A DNA stretch of 64,000 nucleotides from Methylorubrum rhodesianum (GCF_014199985.1 NZ_JACHOS010000004.1:186001-250000), one strand, 5' to 3'. Positions 48,017 through 60,530 are shown, numbered from the stretch's first letter. Translations and numbers: made by a program. Notes: generated from the sequence alone by a model not told the origin.

Positions 48017-49753
48017 TCAGGCCAGGATGTCCCGGTCCTTGGTCTCGGGGATGAAGATCAGGCCGATCACGAAGGTGAAGAGCGCGATCACGATCGGGTA
48101 CCAGAGCCCGTAGTAGATGTCGCCGGTCTGGGCCACCATGGCGAAGGCGGTGGCGGGCAGCAGGCCGCCGAACCAGCCGTTGCCGATATGGTAGGGCAGC
48201 GACATCGAGGTGTAGCGGATCCGGGTCGGGAACAGCTCCACCAGCGCGGCGGCGATCGGGCCGTAGACCATCGTCACGTAGAGGACGAGGATCGTCAGGA
48301 TGCCGACGACCGCGAGCTTCTGGCCCGTGAAGATGTCGATCGGGTTCGAGGCCTTGATCACGGTGGGGTTGGCCGTGGCCGAGGGATAGCCGGCTTCCGT
48401 CAGTGCCGCCGGCACCGCCTTGGCGAAGTTCGGATCGGCGACGGGGAAGTCCTTGCCGTTGATGCTGACCACGGTCGGCGTACCGGCCGGCTGGTTCTCG
48501 GTGGTGTAGTTCACGGCGGAGCGGGCGAGCAGCGCCTTGGCGATGTCGCACTCCTTGGTGAACTTGGCGGTGCCGACCGGATTGAACTGGAACGAGCACT
48601 CGTCCTTGTTCGTCTTCACCACCACCGGCACGTTCGCCTGAGCCGCGTGCAGGGCCGGGTTGGCCTGGGCGGTCAGCATGTTGAACAGCGGGAAGTAGGT
48701 GAGCGCCGCGATCAGGCATCCGCCGAGGATGATCGGCTTGCGGCCGATCCGGTCCGAGAGGCTGCCGAAGAACAGGAAGCCGCCGGTGGCGAGGATCAGC
48801 GACCACGCGATCATGATGTTGGCCGTGAACTGATCGACCTTCAAGATGCTCTGCAGGAAGAACAGCGCGTAGAACTGGCCGGTGTACCAGACCACCGCCT
48901 GACCGGCGGTGAGACCGAGCAGGGCGAGGAGCGCCCACTTGGCGTTCTTCCACTGGCCGAAGGCCTCGGAGAGCGGCGCCTTGGAGTGGGTGCCCTCCTC
49001 CTTCATCTTCTTGAAGGCCGGGCTCTCCTGCATCTGCAGGCGGATCCAGACCGAGATGGCGAGCAGCACCACCGAGACGAGGAACGGGATGCGCCAGCCC
49101 CAGACCTGGAAGGCGGTCAGCGTGGTCGTGGTGCCGTCCGCGTTGGTCACCGTGGTGGCCGGGTAGGCGCTGTTCACGTAGCCCTGCGTCGACAGGATGA
49201 TGATCAGCGAGAGCAGCAGGCCGAGCGTCGCCGTGGTCTGGATGAAGGCGGTGTAGAAGCCACGGCGTCCGGGCGGGGCGTGCTCGGCCACGTAGACCGC
49301 CGCGCCGCCGTACTCGCCGCCGAGGGCGAGGCCCTGGAGCATGCGAAGCGCCAGCAGCGTTACCGGGGCGATCCAGCCGACATTGTAGGCCGCGAGCGTC
49401 GAGTAGGAGGGCAGCAGGCCAACCGCGAAGGTCGAGATGCCCATGATCAGGATGGTGACGAGGAAGGTATACTTGCGGCCGACCATGTCACCGAGACGGC
49501 CGAACACCAGGGCGCCGAAGGGGCGCACGAGGAAGCCTGCGGCGAAGGCCAGAAGCGCGAAGATGTTGCGCGTCGCCTCCGGGTAAGCGGAGAAGAACTG
49601 CGCTCCGATGATCGCGGCCAGCGATCCGTAGAGATAGAAATCATACCACTCGAAAACAGTCCCGAGCGAGGAGGCCATGATGACCTTCTTCTCGCCGGCA
49701 GTCATTGGCCTGACTGCCTCCCCGGGCCGCGCTACTGCGGTTGCCCCAGCCAT
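48017..49753 (-). CDS. MFS transporter of the metabolite:H+ symporter (MHS) family
   Basis: 578 residues with 12 predicted helices. MHS hallmarks are [19 protein letters not shown] near the N-terminus, [14 protein letters not shown] in the first cytoplasmic loop and [22 protein letters not shown]. It is longer than the usual 430-450 residues because of a loop of about 115 residues between helices 8 and 9 (with two cysteines), which would be periplasmic. The substrate is unknown; the acetate genes to the right suggest a carboxylate but are a separate unit. Ends in ETKDRDILA, as in ProP/KgtP-like carriers. Confidence 0.85.
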   Translation of the reverse strand: MAGATAVARPGEAVRPMTAGEKKVIMASSLGTVFEWYDFYLYGSLAAIIGAQFFSAYPEATRNIFALLAFAAGFLVRPFGALVFGRLGDMVGRKYTFLVTILIMGISTFAVGLLPSYSTLAAYNVGWIAPVTLLALRMLQGLALGGEYGGAAVYVAEHAPPGRRGFYTAFIQTTATLGLLLSLIIILSTQGYVNSAYPATTVTNADGTTTTLTAFQVWGWRIPFLVSVVLLAISVWIRLQMQESPAFKKMKEEGTHSKAPLSEAFGQWKNAKWALLALLGLTAGQAVVWYTGQFYALFFLQSILKVDQFTANIMIAWSLILATGGFLFFGSLSDRIGRKPIILGGCLIAALTYFPLFNMLTAQANPALHAAQANVPVVVKTNKDECSFQFNPVGTAKFTKECDIAKALLARSAVNYTTENQPAGTPTVVSINGKDFPVADPNFAKAVPAALTEAGYPSATANPTVIKASNPIDIFTGQKLAVVGILTILVLYVTMVYGPIAAALVELFPTRIRYTSMSLPYHIGNGWFGGLLPATAFAMVAQTGDIYYGLWYPIVIALFTFVIGLIFIPETKDRDILA

Positions 49754-49949
49754 CTCTGTCGTTCCTCCAGGTCACACGTGAGCGGGCGTCCGGTTCTCCG
49801 GCTTCGACCCGTTCCATGCGCTCGGCGCATGTACACGCTTGTGTTACCGCATGCCTCGAAACGGCCCAATAGGTAAATCGCAGCAAAAGGCGCGTCGTTG
49901 ACAGGATTTGGGCTCCTGTAACGGGCCAAGGTCTGGCGGACGAGAAAAA

Positions 49950-49974
49950 GGGCGCAGCCTCGTCGGCTGCGCCC
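49950..49974 (-). terminator. Rho-independent terminator of actP
   Basis: Read leftward, GGGCGCAGCC-GACGA-GGCTGCGCCC is followed by a CTTTTT run (AAAAAG on the plus strand at 49945-49950). Confidence 0.85.
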
Positions 49975-49999
49975 TCCAGGATCGGCTCGTATACGAGGC

Positions 50000-51685
50000 T
50001 CAGTGCGCGTGCGCGCCCGAGGCTCCGATGCCGGTCTCCGAGCGCACGAATTGAGCGTCGAAGGCGGCACGCTCGCGGGCGGCCCGATGGGTCCGGTCCA
50101 TCTTCGAGACGGCCCAGATCGTCAGGAAGGCCAGCGGCATCGAGAAGAGGGCCGGGTTCGCGTAGGGGAACAGGGCCGCCGGATGACCGAAGGTCTTCAC
50201 CCACACCGCATCCGACAGCACCACCATGACCACCGCCGCCACGAGCCCGACGAGGCCGCCGATGAGCGCACCCCAGGTCGTGGTGCCGCGCCAAAGGATC
50301 GACATGGCCAGAACGGGGAAGTTGCAGCTCGCCGCCACGGAGAAAGCGAGGCCGACCATGAAGGCGACGTTCTGGTTCTCGAATACGTAGCCGAGATAGA
50401 TCGCCACGATGCCGATGCCGACGGCGGAAGCCTTGGAGAGGTTCACCTCCGCCCGCTCCGTGGTCCGCCCGCGGGCGAAAACCTGCGCGTAGAGGTCGTG
50501 GCTGATCGCCGAGGCGCCGGCGAGCGTCAGGCCCGCCACCACCGCGAGGATTGTCGCGAAGGCCACCGCCGAGATGAAGCCGAGGAAGTACGGCCCGCCC
50601 ACCGCGTTGGCGAGGTTCACGGCGACCATGTTGGTGCCGCCGATCATGTCCTTGATCTTGTTGTAGGTCGTGCCGTCCGCGCCGAGCTTGAAGTAGCTCG
50701 GGTCGGACATCAGCAGGGCGATTCCGCCGAAGCCGATGATGAAGGTGAGGATGTAGAAGTAGCCGATCAGGCCGGTGGCGTAGAACACCGACTTCCGCGC
50801 GGCCTGGGCGTCCGACACCGTGAAGAAGCGCATCAGGATGTGCGGCAGACCGGCGGTGCCGAACATCAGGCCGACGCCGAGAGAGAGCGAGTCGATCGGA
50901 TTGGAAACGAGTCCGCCCGGCGCCATGATGGCCTCGCCGTTCGGGTGCGTCTGCACGGCGCTGGCGAACAGCTTCTCCGGGCTGAAGCCGTACTTGTAGA
51001 GCACGGCGCCGGCCATGAAGGTCGCGCCGCCCAGAAGCAGGCAGGCCTTGATGACCTGAACCCAGGTCGTCGCCTTCATGCCGCCGAAGGCCACGTAGAT
51101 GATCATCAGCGCGCCGACGATCACCACCGCGTAGAGGTAGGGCAGGCCGAACAGGAGCTGGATCAGCTTTCCGGCGCCGACCATCTGCGCGATCAGGTAG
51201 AACGCCACCACGACGAGGGTGCCGGTGGCCGAGATGATGCGGATGGCGGTCTGGTCGAGTCGGAAGCTCGCCACGTCAGCGAAGGTGAACTTGCCGAGGT
51301 TCCGCAGCCGCTCGGCGATCAGGAACAGCACGATCGGCCAGCCGACGAGGAATCCCGTCGAGTAGATCAGGCCGTCGAAGCCCGAGGAATAAACCAGTCC
51401 CGAGATGCCGAGGAAGGACGCCGCCGACATGTAGTCGCCGGCGATCGCCAGGGAGTTGGTGCGGGCCGAGATGCCGCCGCCCGCGGCATAGAAGTCGGCC
51501 GCCGACTTCGAACCCTTCGCCGCCCGGTAGGTGATGCCGAGGGTGAACAGGACGAAGAACAGGAACATGAAGATGGCGGGCCAGTTCGTGGCCTGCTGCT
51601 GCACGGCACCGAGATCGGGGCCGGCGGCAAAGCTCGGGGTTACGCCGATCAGTGCGGCGCCGAGGAAGGGGGCGATACGGATCAC
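50000..51685 (-). CDS. actP: Acetate/cation symporter ActP (SSS family)
   Basis: Takes up acetate and short carboxylates with a cation. 561 residues with an N-terminal signal-like segment ending SFAAGPDL, then 13 predicted helices. SSS family marks include [21 protein letters not shown] and [24 protein letters not shown]. The GTG start overlaps the stop of the DUF485 gene (GTGA), the usual yjcH-actP coupling. With acs to the right it forms an acetate uptake and activation set. Reading further upstream in the same frame would run through the DUF485 gene and is not real. Confidence 0.95.
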   Translation of the reverse strand: MIRIAPFLGAALIGVTPSFAAGPDLGAVQQQATNWPAIFMFLFFVLFTLGITYRAAKGSKSAADFYAAGGGISARTNSLAIAGDYMSAASFLGISGLVYSSGFDGLIYSTGFLVGWPIVLFLIAERLRNLGKFTFADVASFRLDQTAIRIISATGTLVVVAFYLIAQMVGAGKLIQLLFGLPYLYAVVIVGALMIIYVAFGGMKATTWVQVIKACLLLGGATFMAGAVLYKYGFSPEKLFASAVQTHPNGEAIMAPGGLVSNPIDSLSLGVGLMFGTAGLPHILMRFFTVSDAQAARKSVFYATGLIGYFYILTFIIGFGGIALLMSDPSYFKLGADGTTYNKIKDMIGGTNMVAVNLANAVGGPYFLGFISAVAFATILAVVAGLTLAGASAISHDLYAQVFARGRTTERAEVNLSKASAVGIGIVAIYLGYVFENQNVAFMVGLAFSVAASCNFPVLAMSILWRGTTTWGALIGGLVGLVAAVVMVVLSDAVWVKTFGHPAALFPYANPALFSMPLAFLTIWAVSKMDRTHRAARERAAFDAQFVRSETGIGASGAHAH

Positions 51686-52062
51686 TTGGCAAGGCTCCGG
51701 ACGAGCTCGGCCGAGAGGCGGTCGTAGCGGGTGTTGGCGCGCGCGACGTAGATGCCCGTCAGCAGGAAGGCGAAGACGATCACGAACATGCCCATGTAGA
51801 AGCCGAGCGAAGCGGTTCCGCCGACCTTGGTGGCGAGCAGCGCCTTGTCGAAGGCGATGAGGCCGATGAAACCGAAATACACGAACAGCATCAGGCCGGT
51901 GAGGATCCAGCTGAAGCGCGTGCGCTCGTGAACCAGGGTCTTGAAGATCGGGTGTTCGGCGATGCGGTCGAGCCGGTGATCGGGCTCGGGCATGTCGAGC
52001 GCGCCGTTCGATGTGCGGGCATCCGCTGTCGCGAACGGCCGCGCCGTCTGTCTGGTGCTCAT
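51682..52062 (-). CDS. DUF485 (YjcH-like) inner-membrane protein
   Basis: 126 residues with two membrane helices ([21 protein letters not shown] and [19 protein letters not shown]). The family marker is the [16 protein letters not shown] motif ahead of helix 1. DUF485 proteins accompany ActP and are thought to aid it. Overlaps the ActP gene by 4 bases. The 280-base gap to acs carries its promoter and the acs terminator. Confidence 0.93.
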   Translation of the reverse strand: MSTRQTARPFATADARTSNGALDMPEPDHRLDRIAEHPIFKTLVHERTRFSWILTGLMLFVYFGFIGLIAFDKALLATKVGGTASLGFYMGMFVIVFAFLLTGIYVARANTRYDRLSAELVRSLAK

Positions 52063-52361
52063 GACTCTCCTCCCGCCCGATCAGCCCGGCACGCGGCAGG
52101 CCGTCGGCTTTGTTCGTCTTGGTGGTGATCGCGACGGGGGTCTCGTCGTCCCGCTTCCTTGCGGAGCCCGCCCGGCCCCCTCGTTCCGGCCCGGGCACTT
52201 CTGAACCGTCACCGCGCCCGATGCAACGGCGAAGACGCTAAGTCTCTGCCCGATCTCGCCTTCTTTCGCCCTTGGCGGGAATGACGATCGCGTGAGCGGT
52301 CGTATCCGGCCGGAGCCCATACCGGTGCCACCTGCCGGGAGGATCACAAAACGTCGAAGAT

Positions 52362-52389
52362 CGCCCTGCCGCGCTCACGCGGCAGGGCG
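52362..52389 (-). terminator. Probable terminator of acs
   Basis: CGCCCTGCCGC and GCGGCAGGGCG form an 11-base perfect stem with a 6-base loop, immediately after the acs stop codon. The following T tract is weak. Confidence 0.6.
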
Positions 52390-52395
52390 ACCGGC

Positions 52396-54345
<1,950 letters not shown>

Positions 54346-54616
54346 AAGGTTTCTTCCCTGCCGGTGCCCGATCGTATCGCGAAGGTCCGCGCAGCCGGGG
54401 CTTCCTAAAAACTCATAAGCGCAGTCGAAGACACCCGGCAAGCACCAAAAAGTCGAGCTCTGAAATTCGTCGCAAGCACGCGCAGCTGTAATTTATTGGA
54501 GGCGCCGCACAGTCCACCCGCTTGCGGCGGCAAGACAGCGAAAGGCCTGCCACTTCATAAGAATTGGCATCGGGGCGGGCGATCTAACGCGCCTGAATCG
54601 GCTGCCTGCGGCGGGA

Positions 54617-57205
54617 TCAGGCGGCCGGAAACAGCATCTCGATGAGAGTGCCCTCATCCTTGCGGCTGGAGATGCGGAAACGGCCGCGATTGGCCTCGAC
54701 GAGCGCCTTGGTCAGCGTCAGCCCGAAGCCCGGCTCCTCCCCTTCTGCCTCGGGACCGACATCGGCCCGGAACGGTTCGAGAGCACCCGTGAGCTCGTCC
54801 TCGGTCATGCCGGTACCGGTGTCGCGCACCCGCAGGGCGAGCTCTCCGCGTTCGGCGAGCGTCGTCGAGATGATCACCTGTCCGCCGGCCTCGGTCACGC
54901 GGATGGCGTTCCCGAGCACGGTCAGCATCGCCTGGCGGATCGAGCGCTCGTCCGCCCTCATGATCGGCAGATCGGGAGCGAGGCTGGTCCGCAGGACGAT
55001 GCGATCGCGCGCCGCCTTCGCCTGCTGCGCGGCGATGCAGGAGGAGACCAGATCGTTCAGGGCGAGATCGGCGAAGGTGAGCTTGCCGCGGCCCGCCTGG
55101 ATATCGGCGAGATCGCGCAGATCGTCGATCAGACTGGCGATCCGCCCTCCGGAGAGACGCACCTCGCGCAGATAGGCTTCCAGACGCTCCGCATCCGCCC
55201 GGTCGAACCGATCGGACAGCATCATGTCGGTGAGGCTGAGGATCGCATTGAGCGAGGGCCGAATTTCCCGGCTGACCCGAGCGAGTGCGTTGGCCTTCCA
55301 GGCGGCCTCTGCCGCCGGCTCCTGTCGGCGCGCGGGCTCACGCGCGGCCGGGACTGGAGGCACCGGGTCCTCGTCGCGAATCTCGCGCAGGCTAGCGCAA
55401 TATCCCGGCGCGTCCTCCCCCAACAGCCGGGCAATGCGAAGGCGCAGAGCCGCCGCTCCGCTCCGCGGCGCCACCTCGTAGATCTCGCTCGCACCCGAGC
55501 GGCGGGAGGCGGTCACCGCCGTCTCAAGGGCCGGCGCGCTTTCGGGGGCGAACAGGTCGGCGAATCGTCCCCCTACGACCTCTTTGGGGTGCGCGTGGAC
55601 GAGTTCGGCCGCGCTCGGGTTCAAGCCGACGACCCGACCCTCGGCATCGAGGGTGACCACGCCCTCCTCAAGGCTGTCCAGCACCTTCTCGGCCCGCAAC
55701 CGGGCGTCATTGGGCGGAACGGCGGGAGGCTGGCCAGCACTTGCGGCAGCCGCCGCGCGGACGAGGCAGATCTCGGCCGGCGCCCCATCCCAGACGAGGC
55801 CGGACCGATCGACGAGGAGCGCGACCGTACTCCCGTCGGGTCGGGCGAAGGGAACCGGTCCCACGATCTCGCGGTCCCTCGGCGGCAGGCCGCGGAAGAG
55901 GTGCGAGAGACCTGCCTGGCGCAGGGCTGGCAGCTCCGGATAGCCGGTAAGGTCGAGGAAGGCGCGGCTGGCGAACAGCAGCTCGCTTCCGCGATAGACC
56001 AAGACCCCCAGCGGCAGGCTCTCGAGCAGTTCCGCCAGGGCCGCGCGGGCTCGGAGCTCGTTCTCCGCGAGCCGCGCCGGCGGCGTCGGGAACGGCATCA
56101 CCGAGCTTCCCGCCGGGGCATCCGGCCGCGCCGGCGTCGGCGTCTCGTCCGAGGCGGCCTCGTCGGGGGCGAACCGGAGCCCGAGGATGCGCGCGACCTC
56201 GCGGAAGGCGGCGTGTTCGTTCACCGACAGGCTGGAATCTGCTTCCGGTTCACGGACGGGCTCCGCCTCCTGCGGATGATCCAGTGCCGGTGTCTCGGCC
56301 CCGATCGGACGCGGATGGCGTTCGCCGAGGATCGCGAAGCCGGAAAAGCCGGAGAAGGTATCCGTGGCACGGCCTGCGGGAGCGCCCGAGACTTCGAGGG
56401 CATGCTCGTAGGCGCGCCCGCGCACGACGAGCGGGAGTGTGCGGAAGGTCCTGCGGGCCGAGAGCGCCTCGATCAGTGCCGTGCCGTCGATCGCTCCGTC
56501 GGCGGCGAGCCCCGACCAAGAACCGCCGACCAAGGCCTCGGAAAGATCGGGATGGGTGCGCGAAACATGGGTCAGCACCCCCGCGGCGTCGCTGCGCCAG
56601 ATCAGGCGGGCCGGCCACTCGGCCGTCTCGGTCGCAGCGGGCTCCGGCTCCGAGGCGGGCGTGTCGGCGGAGGCCTCGGGCGTCGCCACGGCAGAAACCG
56701 TGACCTCGGGCGGCACATCGATCTTGGCCGGCGCGGGTTCAAACGGCCGCAGAGCCGGAAGAGTCCCGATCGGCGCGAGGAGAAGAACGGAATGCCCCGG
56801 CTCGAGCTCGGCCGTGGCAGCCAGCACGACGACCGGAGGCGCGACGCCGCGCGGATCGAATCGCAGGCGGACCATCCTGGGCCGCGTATCGAGAGAACCC
56901 GCGCGGTCGATCTGCGCGGAGAGACGCAGAGCGGGCAAGACCACGCCCTGCGCGTCGGCGATGCCGGCCCGCAACGCCATCGCCGCACCGTCGGCGTGAA
57001 GAATTCGCACCGCGGCTCGATCGAGCACCAGTAGCGGGGCACTTTCGCGAACGAGATGCGCGATCGACGCGTCGCAGCGCCACCGCGCCACCGCGGCGCG
57101 AACACCCGAGTCGTCTCCGGGAGAAAGATCCTGCGCCGCGCGGTCCGCCATCCGAACCCTGGTCATACGCCCCTTCACAGCCCTGCCGACGGTCGATCGG
57201 GGCAT
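54617..57205 (-). CDS. PAS-domain sensor with a histidine-kinase-like core lacking the phospho-accepting His
   Basis: 862 residues from the ATG at 57203-57205 (GGAG 8 bases upstream; a GTG two codons earlier is less likely). Cytosolic, with long low-complexity linkers and at least two PAS domains: about 400-480 (ELLFASRAFLDLTGYPEL) and 510-620 (EGRVVGLNPSAAELVHAHP). The DHp-like helix reads VSREIRPSLNAIL, where kinases have SHEIRTPLN: Arg646 (codon 55268-55270) replaces the His. The ATPase part keeps LGNAIR (N box), VRDTGTGM and GFGLTLTKALVEAN. It may bind ATP but cannot autophosphorylate at the usual site, as in pseudokinases such as DivL. No response regulator is adjacent. Confidence 0.85.
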   Translation of the reverse strand: MPRSTVGRAVKGRMTRVRMADRAAQDLSPGDDSGVRAAVARWRCDASIAHLVRESAPLLVLDRAAVRILHADGAAMALRAGIADAQGVVLPALRLSAQIDRAGSLDTRPRMVRLRFDPRGVAPPVVVLAATAELEPGHSVLLLAPIGTLPALRPFEPAPAKIDVPPEVTVSAVATPEASADTPASEPEPAATETAEWPARLIWRSDAAGVLTHVSRTHPDLSEALVGGSWSGLAADGAIDGTALIEALSARRTFRTLPLVVRGRAYEHALEVSGAPAGRATDTFSGFSGFAILGERHPRPIGAETPALDHPQEAEPVREPEADSSLSVNEHAAFREVARILGLRFAPDEAASDETPTPARPDAPAGSSVMPFPTPPARLAENELRARAALAELLESLPLGVLVYRGSELLFASRAFLDLTGYPELPALRQAGLSHLFRGLPPRDREIVGPVPFARPDGSTVALLVDRSGLVWDGAPAEICLVRAAAAASAGQPPAVPPNDARLRAEKVLDSLEEGVVTLDAEGRVVGLNPSAAELVHAHPKEVVGGRFADLFAPESAPALETAVTASRRSGASEIYEVAPRSGAAALRLRIARLLGEDAPGYCASLREIRDEDPVPPVPAAREPARRQEPAAEAAWKANALARVSREIRPSLNAILSLTDMMLSDRFDRADAERLEAYLREVRLSGGRIASLIDDLRDLADIQAGRGKLTFADLALNDLVSSCIAAQQAKAARDRIVLRTSLAPDLPIMRADERSIRQAMLTVLGNAIRVTEAGGQVIISTTLAERGELALRVRDTGTGMTEDELTGALEPFRADVGPEAEGEEPGFGLTLTKALVEANRGRFRISSRKDEGTLIEMLFPAA

Positions 57206-57391
57206 GAACACACAGCTCCGTGTAACTTAACTGCCGCCAGACGTGGACACTGAAACCTGCCGACACACGTTTATCAACTGGTAACCTTAATCGCCCCTCG
57301 CGGGGTGGAAAAAGTGTCACCCTTGCGCTATTTTGCGTTGCACATTGTGCGCCGCACAACGAGCGTCCAATGCGAGACAGAGGAGACAAGC

Positions 57392-57865
57392 ATGAACACC
57401 CCGAATTACGAGATCCCCACCGAGATGCGCGACTTCGCCGAGAAGAGCGTCGAGCAGGCTCGCAAGGCGTTCGACTCCTTCATCGGTGCCGCCCGCCGGA
57501 CGGCGGACACGGTTCAGGGTTCGACGGACCTCGCCCGCAGCAACGCCACCAGCATTTCGACCCGCGGCTTCGAGTACGCCGAGCAGAACGTCAACGCCGC
57601 GTTCGACCTCGCTCAGAAGCTCGTGCGCGCCCGTGACGTGCAGGAGGCGATGCAGCACCAGGCGGAATTCGTTCGCGCGCAATTCGCGGCGATTCAGGCT
57701 CAGGCCAAGGAGTTCGGCGGTCTCGCCCAGAGCGCCTTTCAGCAGAGCGCCGAGAACGCCAAGAGCGCGATGCAGCAGGGTGCGGCCGAGGCCCGGCAGG
57801 CCTACGAGCAGGGCGTCGAGACCGCTCGCGAGAACGCCAACGACGCGCAGAAGGCGACGTCCTGA
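57392..57865 (+). CDS. Phasin family protein
   Basis: 157 residues; AGAGGAGACAAGC precedes the ATG. All-helical, Ala/Gln/Glu-rich (EKSVEQARKAFDSFIGAARRTADTV, AEFVRAQFAAIQAQAKEFGG, AAEARQAYEQGVETAREN), typical of phasin_2 proteins that coat polyhydroxybutyrate granules or act as stress proteins. AT-rich DNA lies upstream (57210-57300). Such genes are common in PHB-forming methylotrophs. Confidence 0.92.
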   Translation: MNTPNYEIPTEMRDFAEKSVEQARKAFDSFIGAARRTADTVQGSTDLARSNATSISTRGFEYAEQNVNAAFDLAQKLVRARDVQEAMQHQAEFVRAQFAAIQAQAKEFGGLAQSAFQQSAENAKSAMQQGAAEARQAYEQGVETARENANDAQKATS

Positions 57866-58056
57866 CACGATCGGGCATTGCCGCCCGGCCTTCTTCCGAT
57901 ATCGACGGCCCGCTCCCGACGGAGTGGGCCGTTCCTGCATTCAGCGCCATTTCGGCCGTGCGCCGTCCGCTTCGCCTCTTTTCCGCCGCCCGGGCAAAGC
58001 AAGGCTCCCCGCCTTGCCGGCTATGAGCGGGCGGCCCACAGGAGGTTCTGCACACG

Positions 58057-58374
58057 ATGCGTTCCGTTCGCACCCTCGGCCTTGCAGCCCTGATCGCCCT
58101 CGCGGCCGGAAGCCTCGCGCCCGCACACGCGCAGTACTACGACGAGGGCTACGATGCGCCGCCCCCGCGCGCCCGCGCGCATCGGGAGTGGGGCGGCCCG
58201 CCGCGCCGGGCCATGGGCCTGAATTGCGATGCCGTGCAATCCGGCATCAGCGGGCTCCAGCCGTTCTCCTGCCCCCTGCCGGGCCCCCGCCCCCTCGGCG
58301 CCCGCTGCTTCTGCGACATGCCGGTCTCCTTCTTGAACGGCCCGCGGACGGCCGTCGGCCGCGTTGCGCCGTAG
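58057..58374 (+). CDS. Small secreted cysteine-containing protein
   Basis: 105 residues; AGGAGG is 12 bases upstream of the ATG. The signal peptide (RTLGLAALIALAAGSLAPAHA) has a clear AHA cleavage. The mature part is Tyr/Pro/Arg-rich and has four cysteines (LNCDAV, SCPLP, CFCDMP), probably two disulfides. No family name recognised. Followed by a hairpin. Confidence 0.65.
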   Translation: MRSVRTLGLAALIALAAGSLAPAHAQYYDEGYDAPPPRARAHREWGGPPRRAMGLNCDAVQSGISGLQPFSCPLPGPRPLGARCFCDMPVSFLNGPRTAVGRVAP

Positions 58375-58375
58375 C

Positions 58376-58398
58376 GATCCGACCCGAGCGGTCGGATC
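58376..58398. terminator. Hairpin after the 58057 gene
   Basis: GATCCGACC-CGAGC-GGTCGGATC, a 9-base perfect stem just after the stop codon. No T run follows, so terminator strength is uncertain. Confidence 0.45.
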
Positions 58399-58497
58399 CG
58401 GAACGGAGGGGTGCCGGCAAGGCGATGAAACGCGACCGGAGCCACGGCGGAAATTCCCGCCGAAGCTCCCGTCGTCTGCCTCGTCTGATCGAGAGGG

Positions 58498-59172
58498 TCA
58501 GTTGACCACGACCGTGGCGCCAACCTTCACGCGGGAATAGAGGTCGGTCACGTCCTCGTTGGTCATCCGGATGCAGCCCGAGGAGACCGCCTGACCGATG
58601 GTATCGGGCTCGTTGGAGCCGTGGATCCGGTACTCCGACCGACCGATATACATCGCACGGGCACCGAGCGGGTTCTCGATACCGCCGGCCATGTATCGCG
58701 GCAGATCGGGACGACGCGCCAGCATGGCGGCCGGAGGCGTCCAGCTCGGCCATTCGCGCTTGGCCGTGATCTTGTTCACGCCGCTCCACGTGAAGCCGGG
58801 GCGACCGACGCCGACGCCGTAACGGACCGCCTGCCCGCCCGGAAGCACGTAGTAGAGCCGCCGCTCGGCGGTCGACACCACGATGGTTCCCGGGGCGTAA
58901 CGAGAATTGTAGGACACGATCTCGCGCGGGATTCGAGCGACCTGAGCCTGAGCGGCCTCGGCCTCACCGTAGCCCTGCTCGTAGCCGCGGGCGCTGGACC
59001 CGCGCCGCGTGGCGTAGGGATCGTAGACCGGCCAGCCGCCCGGCGACGACTGCTCCTGATAATAATCGTCCCCGTCGGACCCGAACGGATCGTAGGGGGC
59101 GGCGCTGGCGACGTTGGTCGCGAGTACACAGACGCCGACAACGCCGGCGAGAACAGATGCCAAGGTCTTCAT
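58498..59172 (-). CDS. L,D-transpeptidase (YkuD family)
   Basis: Periplasmic enzyme that forms 3-3 cross-links or attaches proteins in peptidoglycan. 224 residues: signal peptide (KTLASVLAGVVGVCVLATNVASA, cut near 25), a Tyr/Ser/Gly-rich linker, and the YkuD domain from about 90 with TIVVSTAERRLYYV and the active-site block RIHGSNEPDTIGQAVSSGCIRM; the cysteine of SSGC is the nucleophile. Length usual for the ErfK-type subgroup. Stands alone. Confidence 0.94.
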   Translation of the reverse strand: MKTLASVLAGVVGVCVLATNVASAAPYDPFGSDGDDYYQEQSSPGGWPVYDPYATRRGSSARGYEQGYGEAEAAQAQVARIPREIVSYNSRYAPGTIVVSTAERRLYYVLPGGQAVRYGVGVGRPGFTWSGVNKITAKREWPSWTPPAAMLARRPDLPRYMAGGIENPLGARAMYIGRSEYRIHGSNEPDTIGQAVSSGCIRMTNEDVTDLYSRVKVGATVVVN

Positions 59173-60008
59173 CGCAGGTGCCTACCTGTGCAGTAATCTT
59201 TGCTGTTACAAGCGTGACTGTGCTTGCTCGGTTCCCTGCTGTTTACGGATTTTCCACGACTCGGCCGTGCGGGGGCTCACATGAGCTTGACCGTTCGGCC
59301 GCGGTTACTCCCGGATTGCCCCCTCGCGGGCGGCTGACGACCTTGTTGGGCCTTTCCGGGGGTCGAGCTGCTCTATCGGCCTCAGCTCTGGAGCAGTCTT
59401 CGGCCGACATCTGTCGGGATCCGCCGATTCGCGGCACCTCGAAAGAAGAGGCAAGGCACCCATCGGAAATCGAAAGAGCTCATCGGCTCGTATCGCCCAT
59501 CGCCCGAGTCATACTTCCTTGCCTCGGATCGCCTCGACTGACGATCGGAGCCTAAGCGCCTCGACCAGCAGCCCATGCTGAAAGGTTGATGGGTCGAATC
59601 CTCTGCACCCTGAAAGGAGCGCGATGTTCCGCGCCATCGATGCGACCTGATGGCAGGGGGCAATCGAGAGCGTGACGAGCGCTATTGCGGAGGATCTGAA
59701 CCATGCGCGCGGGCCGACCTGGACAGAGCGCGGCGTGCTGAAGCGAGAGGTCGGAAAGGTCTCGATCCCTCACGCTCGTGCCGACGAGCCCACCGTCGCC
59801 GATCACCCGCCTCCAAGCCGCTTTCGAACAAGTCGGGCACGGACGAGCCCTGATGGTGCGAAGAACGACAACGACCTTCGGGAGCAGAGCGAACGGGCGC
59901 TCTTCGATGCCGGCACGGCTATCCCGGACCTGATCGGGACAGCTCTGTTCGTCCTGACCTTGCGCCTTCGGCGTGAGCCGCTCCCGGTCCAGGGATCGCT
60001 CGACGCGA
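59173..60008. other. Gene-free stretch
   Basis: About 830 bases with no frame of convincing composition. A frame at 59672-60091 overlaps the response-regulator gene on the other strand and was not accepted. GGTCGAATCC near 59595 recalls a tRNA T loop, but no cloverleaf can be drawn around it. Confidence 0.45.
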
Positions 60009-60530
60009 TCAGCTCACGGGGGGCGACGGATCACGGGTGGCACGCTCGGCCTCGACCAGCACGTCGAGGGCGCGCCACGGTTTCGGGATGAACACCGCCC
60101 CCTCCGGCAACGCGACGCCAGGCTCCGGCTCGACGCCGGATGTCACCACCAACCGGGTCCGCGGCCAGAGTGTCGCGATGGCGCGGGCGAGCTGAAGTCC
60201 GTCCATGGCGCCGGCGAGCCGGATATCGGCGAAAACGAGAGCGACCTCTCCGCCCCGCTCGCGCAGGACGTTCAAGGCGTGCTCGGCGCTGTCGCAGCCG
60301 ATCACCCGCATTTCGGTCTCTTCCAAGACGCTCTCGGCCAACTCGCGGGTGTCGCGCTCATCCTCGACCACCAGCGCGATACGGGCATCCGGACGCTCGG
60401 CTTCCGCGGACCGGGAGCGTTCGGCATGATCCACGCGCCGAACCAGGGCGGCCAGATGATCGGGAATGCCCTCGGCCACGAGATTGTCGTAGCAGGAGGC
60501 CAGGGCCTGCCCGATCTGATCGAGCTTCAT
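60009..60530 (-). CDS. Response regulator with a NepR-like N-terminus fused to a receiver domain
   Basis: 173 residues. Residues about 5-35 read IGQALASCYDNLVAEGIPDHLAALVRR, closely patterned on NepR, the anti-sigma factor of the alphaproteobacterial general stress response (LYDxVVxEPVPDRxxxLLxxLD). Residues about 48-165 are a receiver domain: acidic start VVEDERDTRE, phospho-acceptor in FADIRLAG, Thr/Ser in VTSG and Lys in IPKPW. The fusion suggests phosphorylation-controlled release or binding of an EcfG-type sigma factor or PhyR. No sigma gene lies nearby. The start at 60528-60530 has only a weak ribosome site, so a longer N-terminus is possible. Confidence 0.78.
   Translation of the reverse strand: MKLDQIGQALASCYDNLVAEGIPDHLAALVRRVDHAERSRSAEAERPDARIALVVEDERDTRELAESVLEETEMRVIGCDSAEHALNVLRERGGEVALVFADIRLAGAMDGLQLARAIATLWPRTRLVVTSGVEPEPGVALPEGAVFIPKPWRALDVLVEAERATRDPSPPVS

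Noticed and set aside
59560..59615. Possible tRNA because of GGTCGAATCC
   Set aside because: No matching T stem, acceptor stem or anticodon arm can be formed around it.
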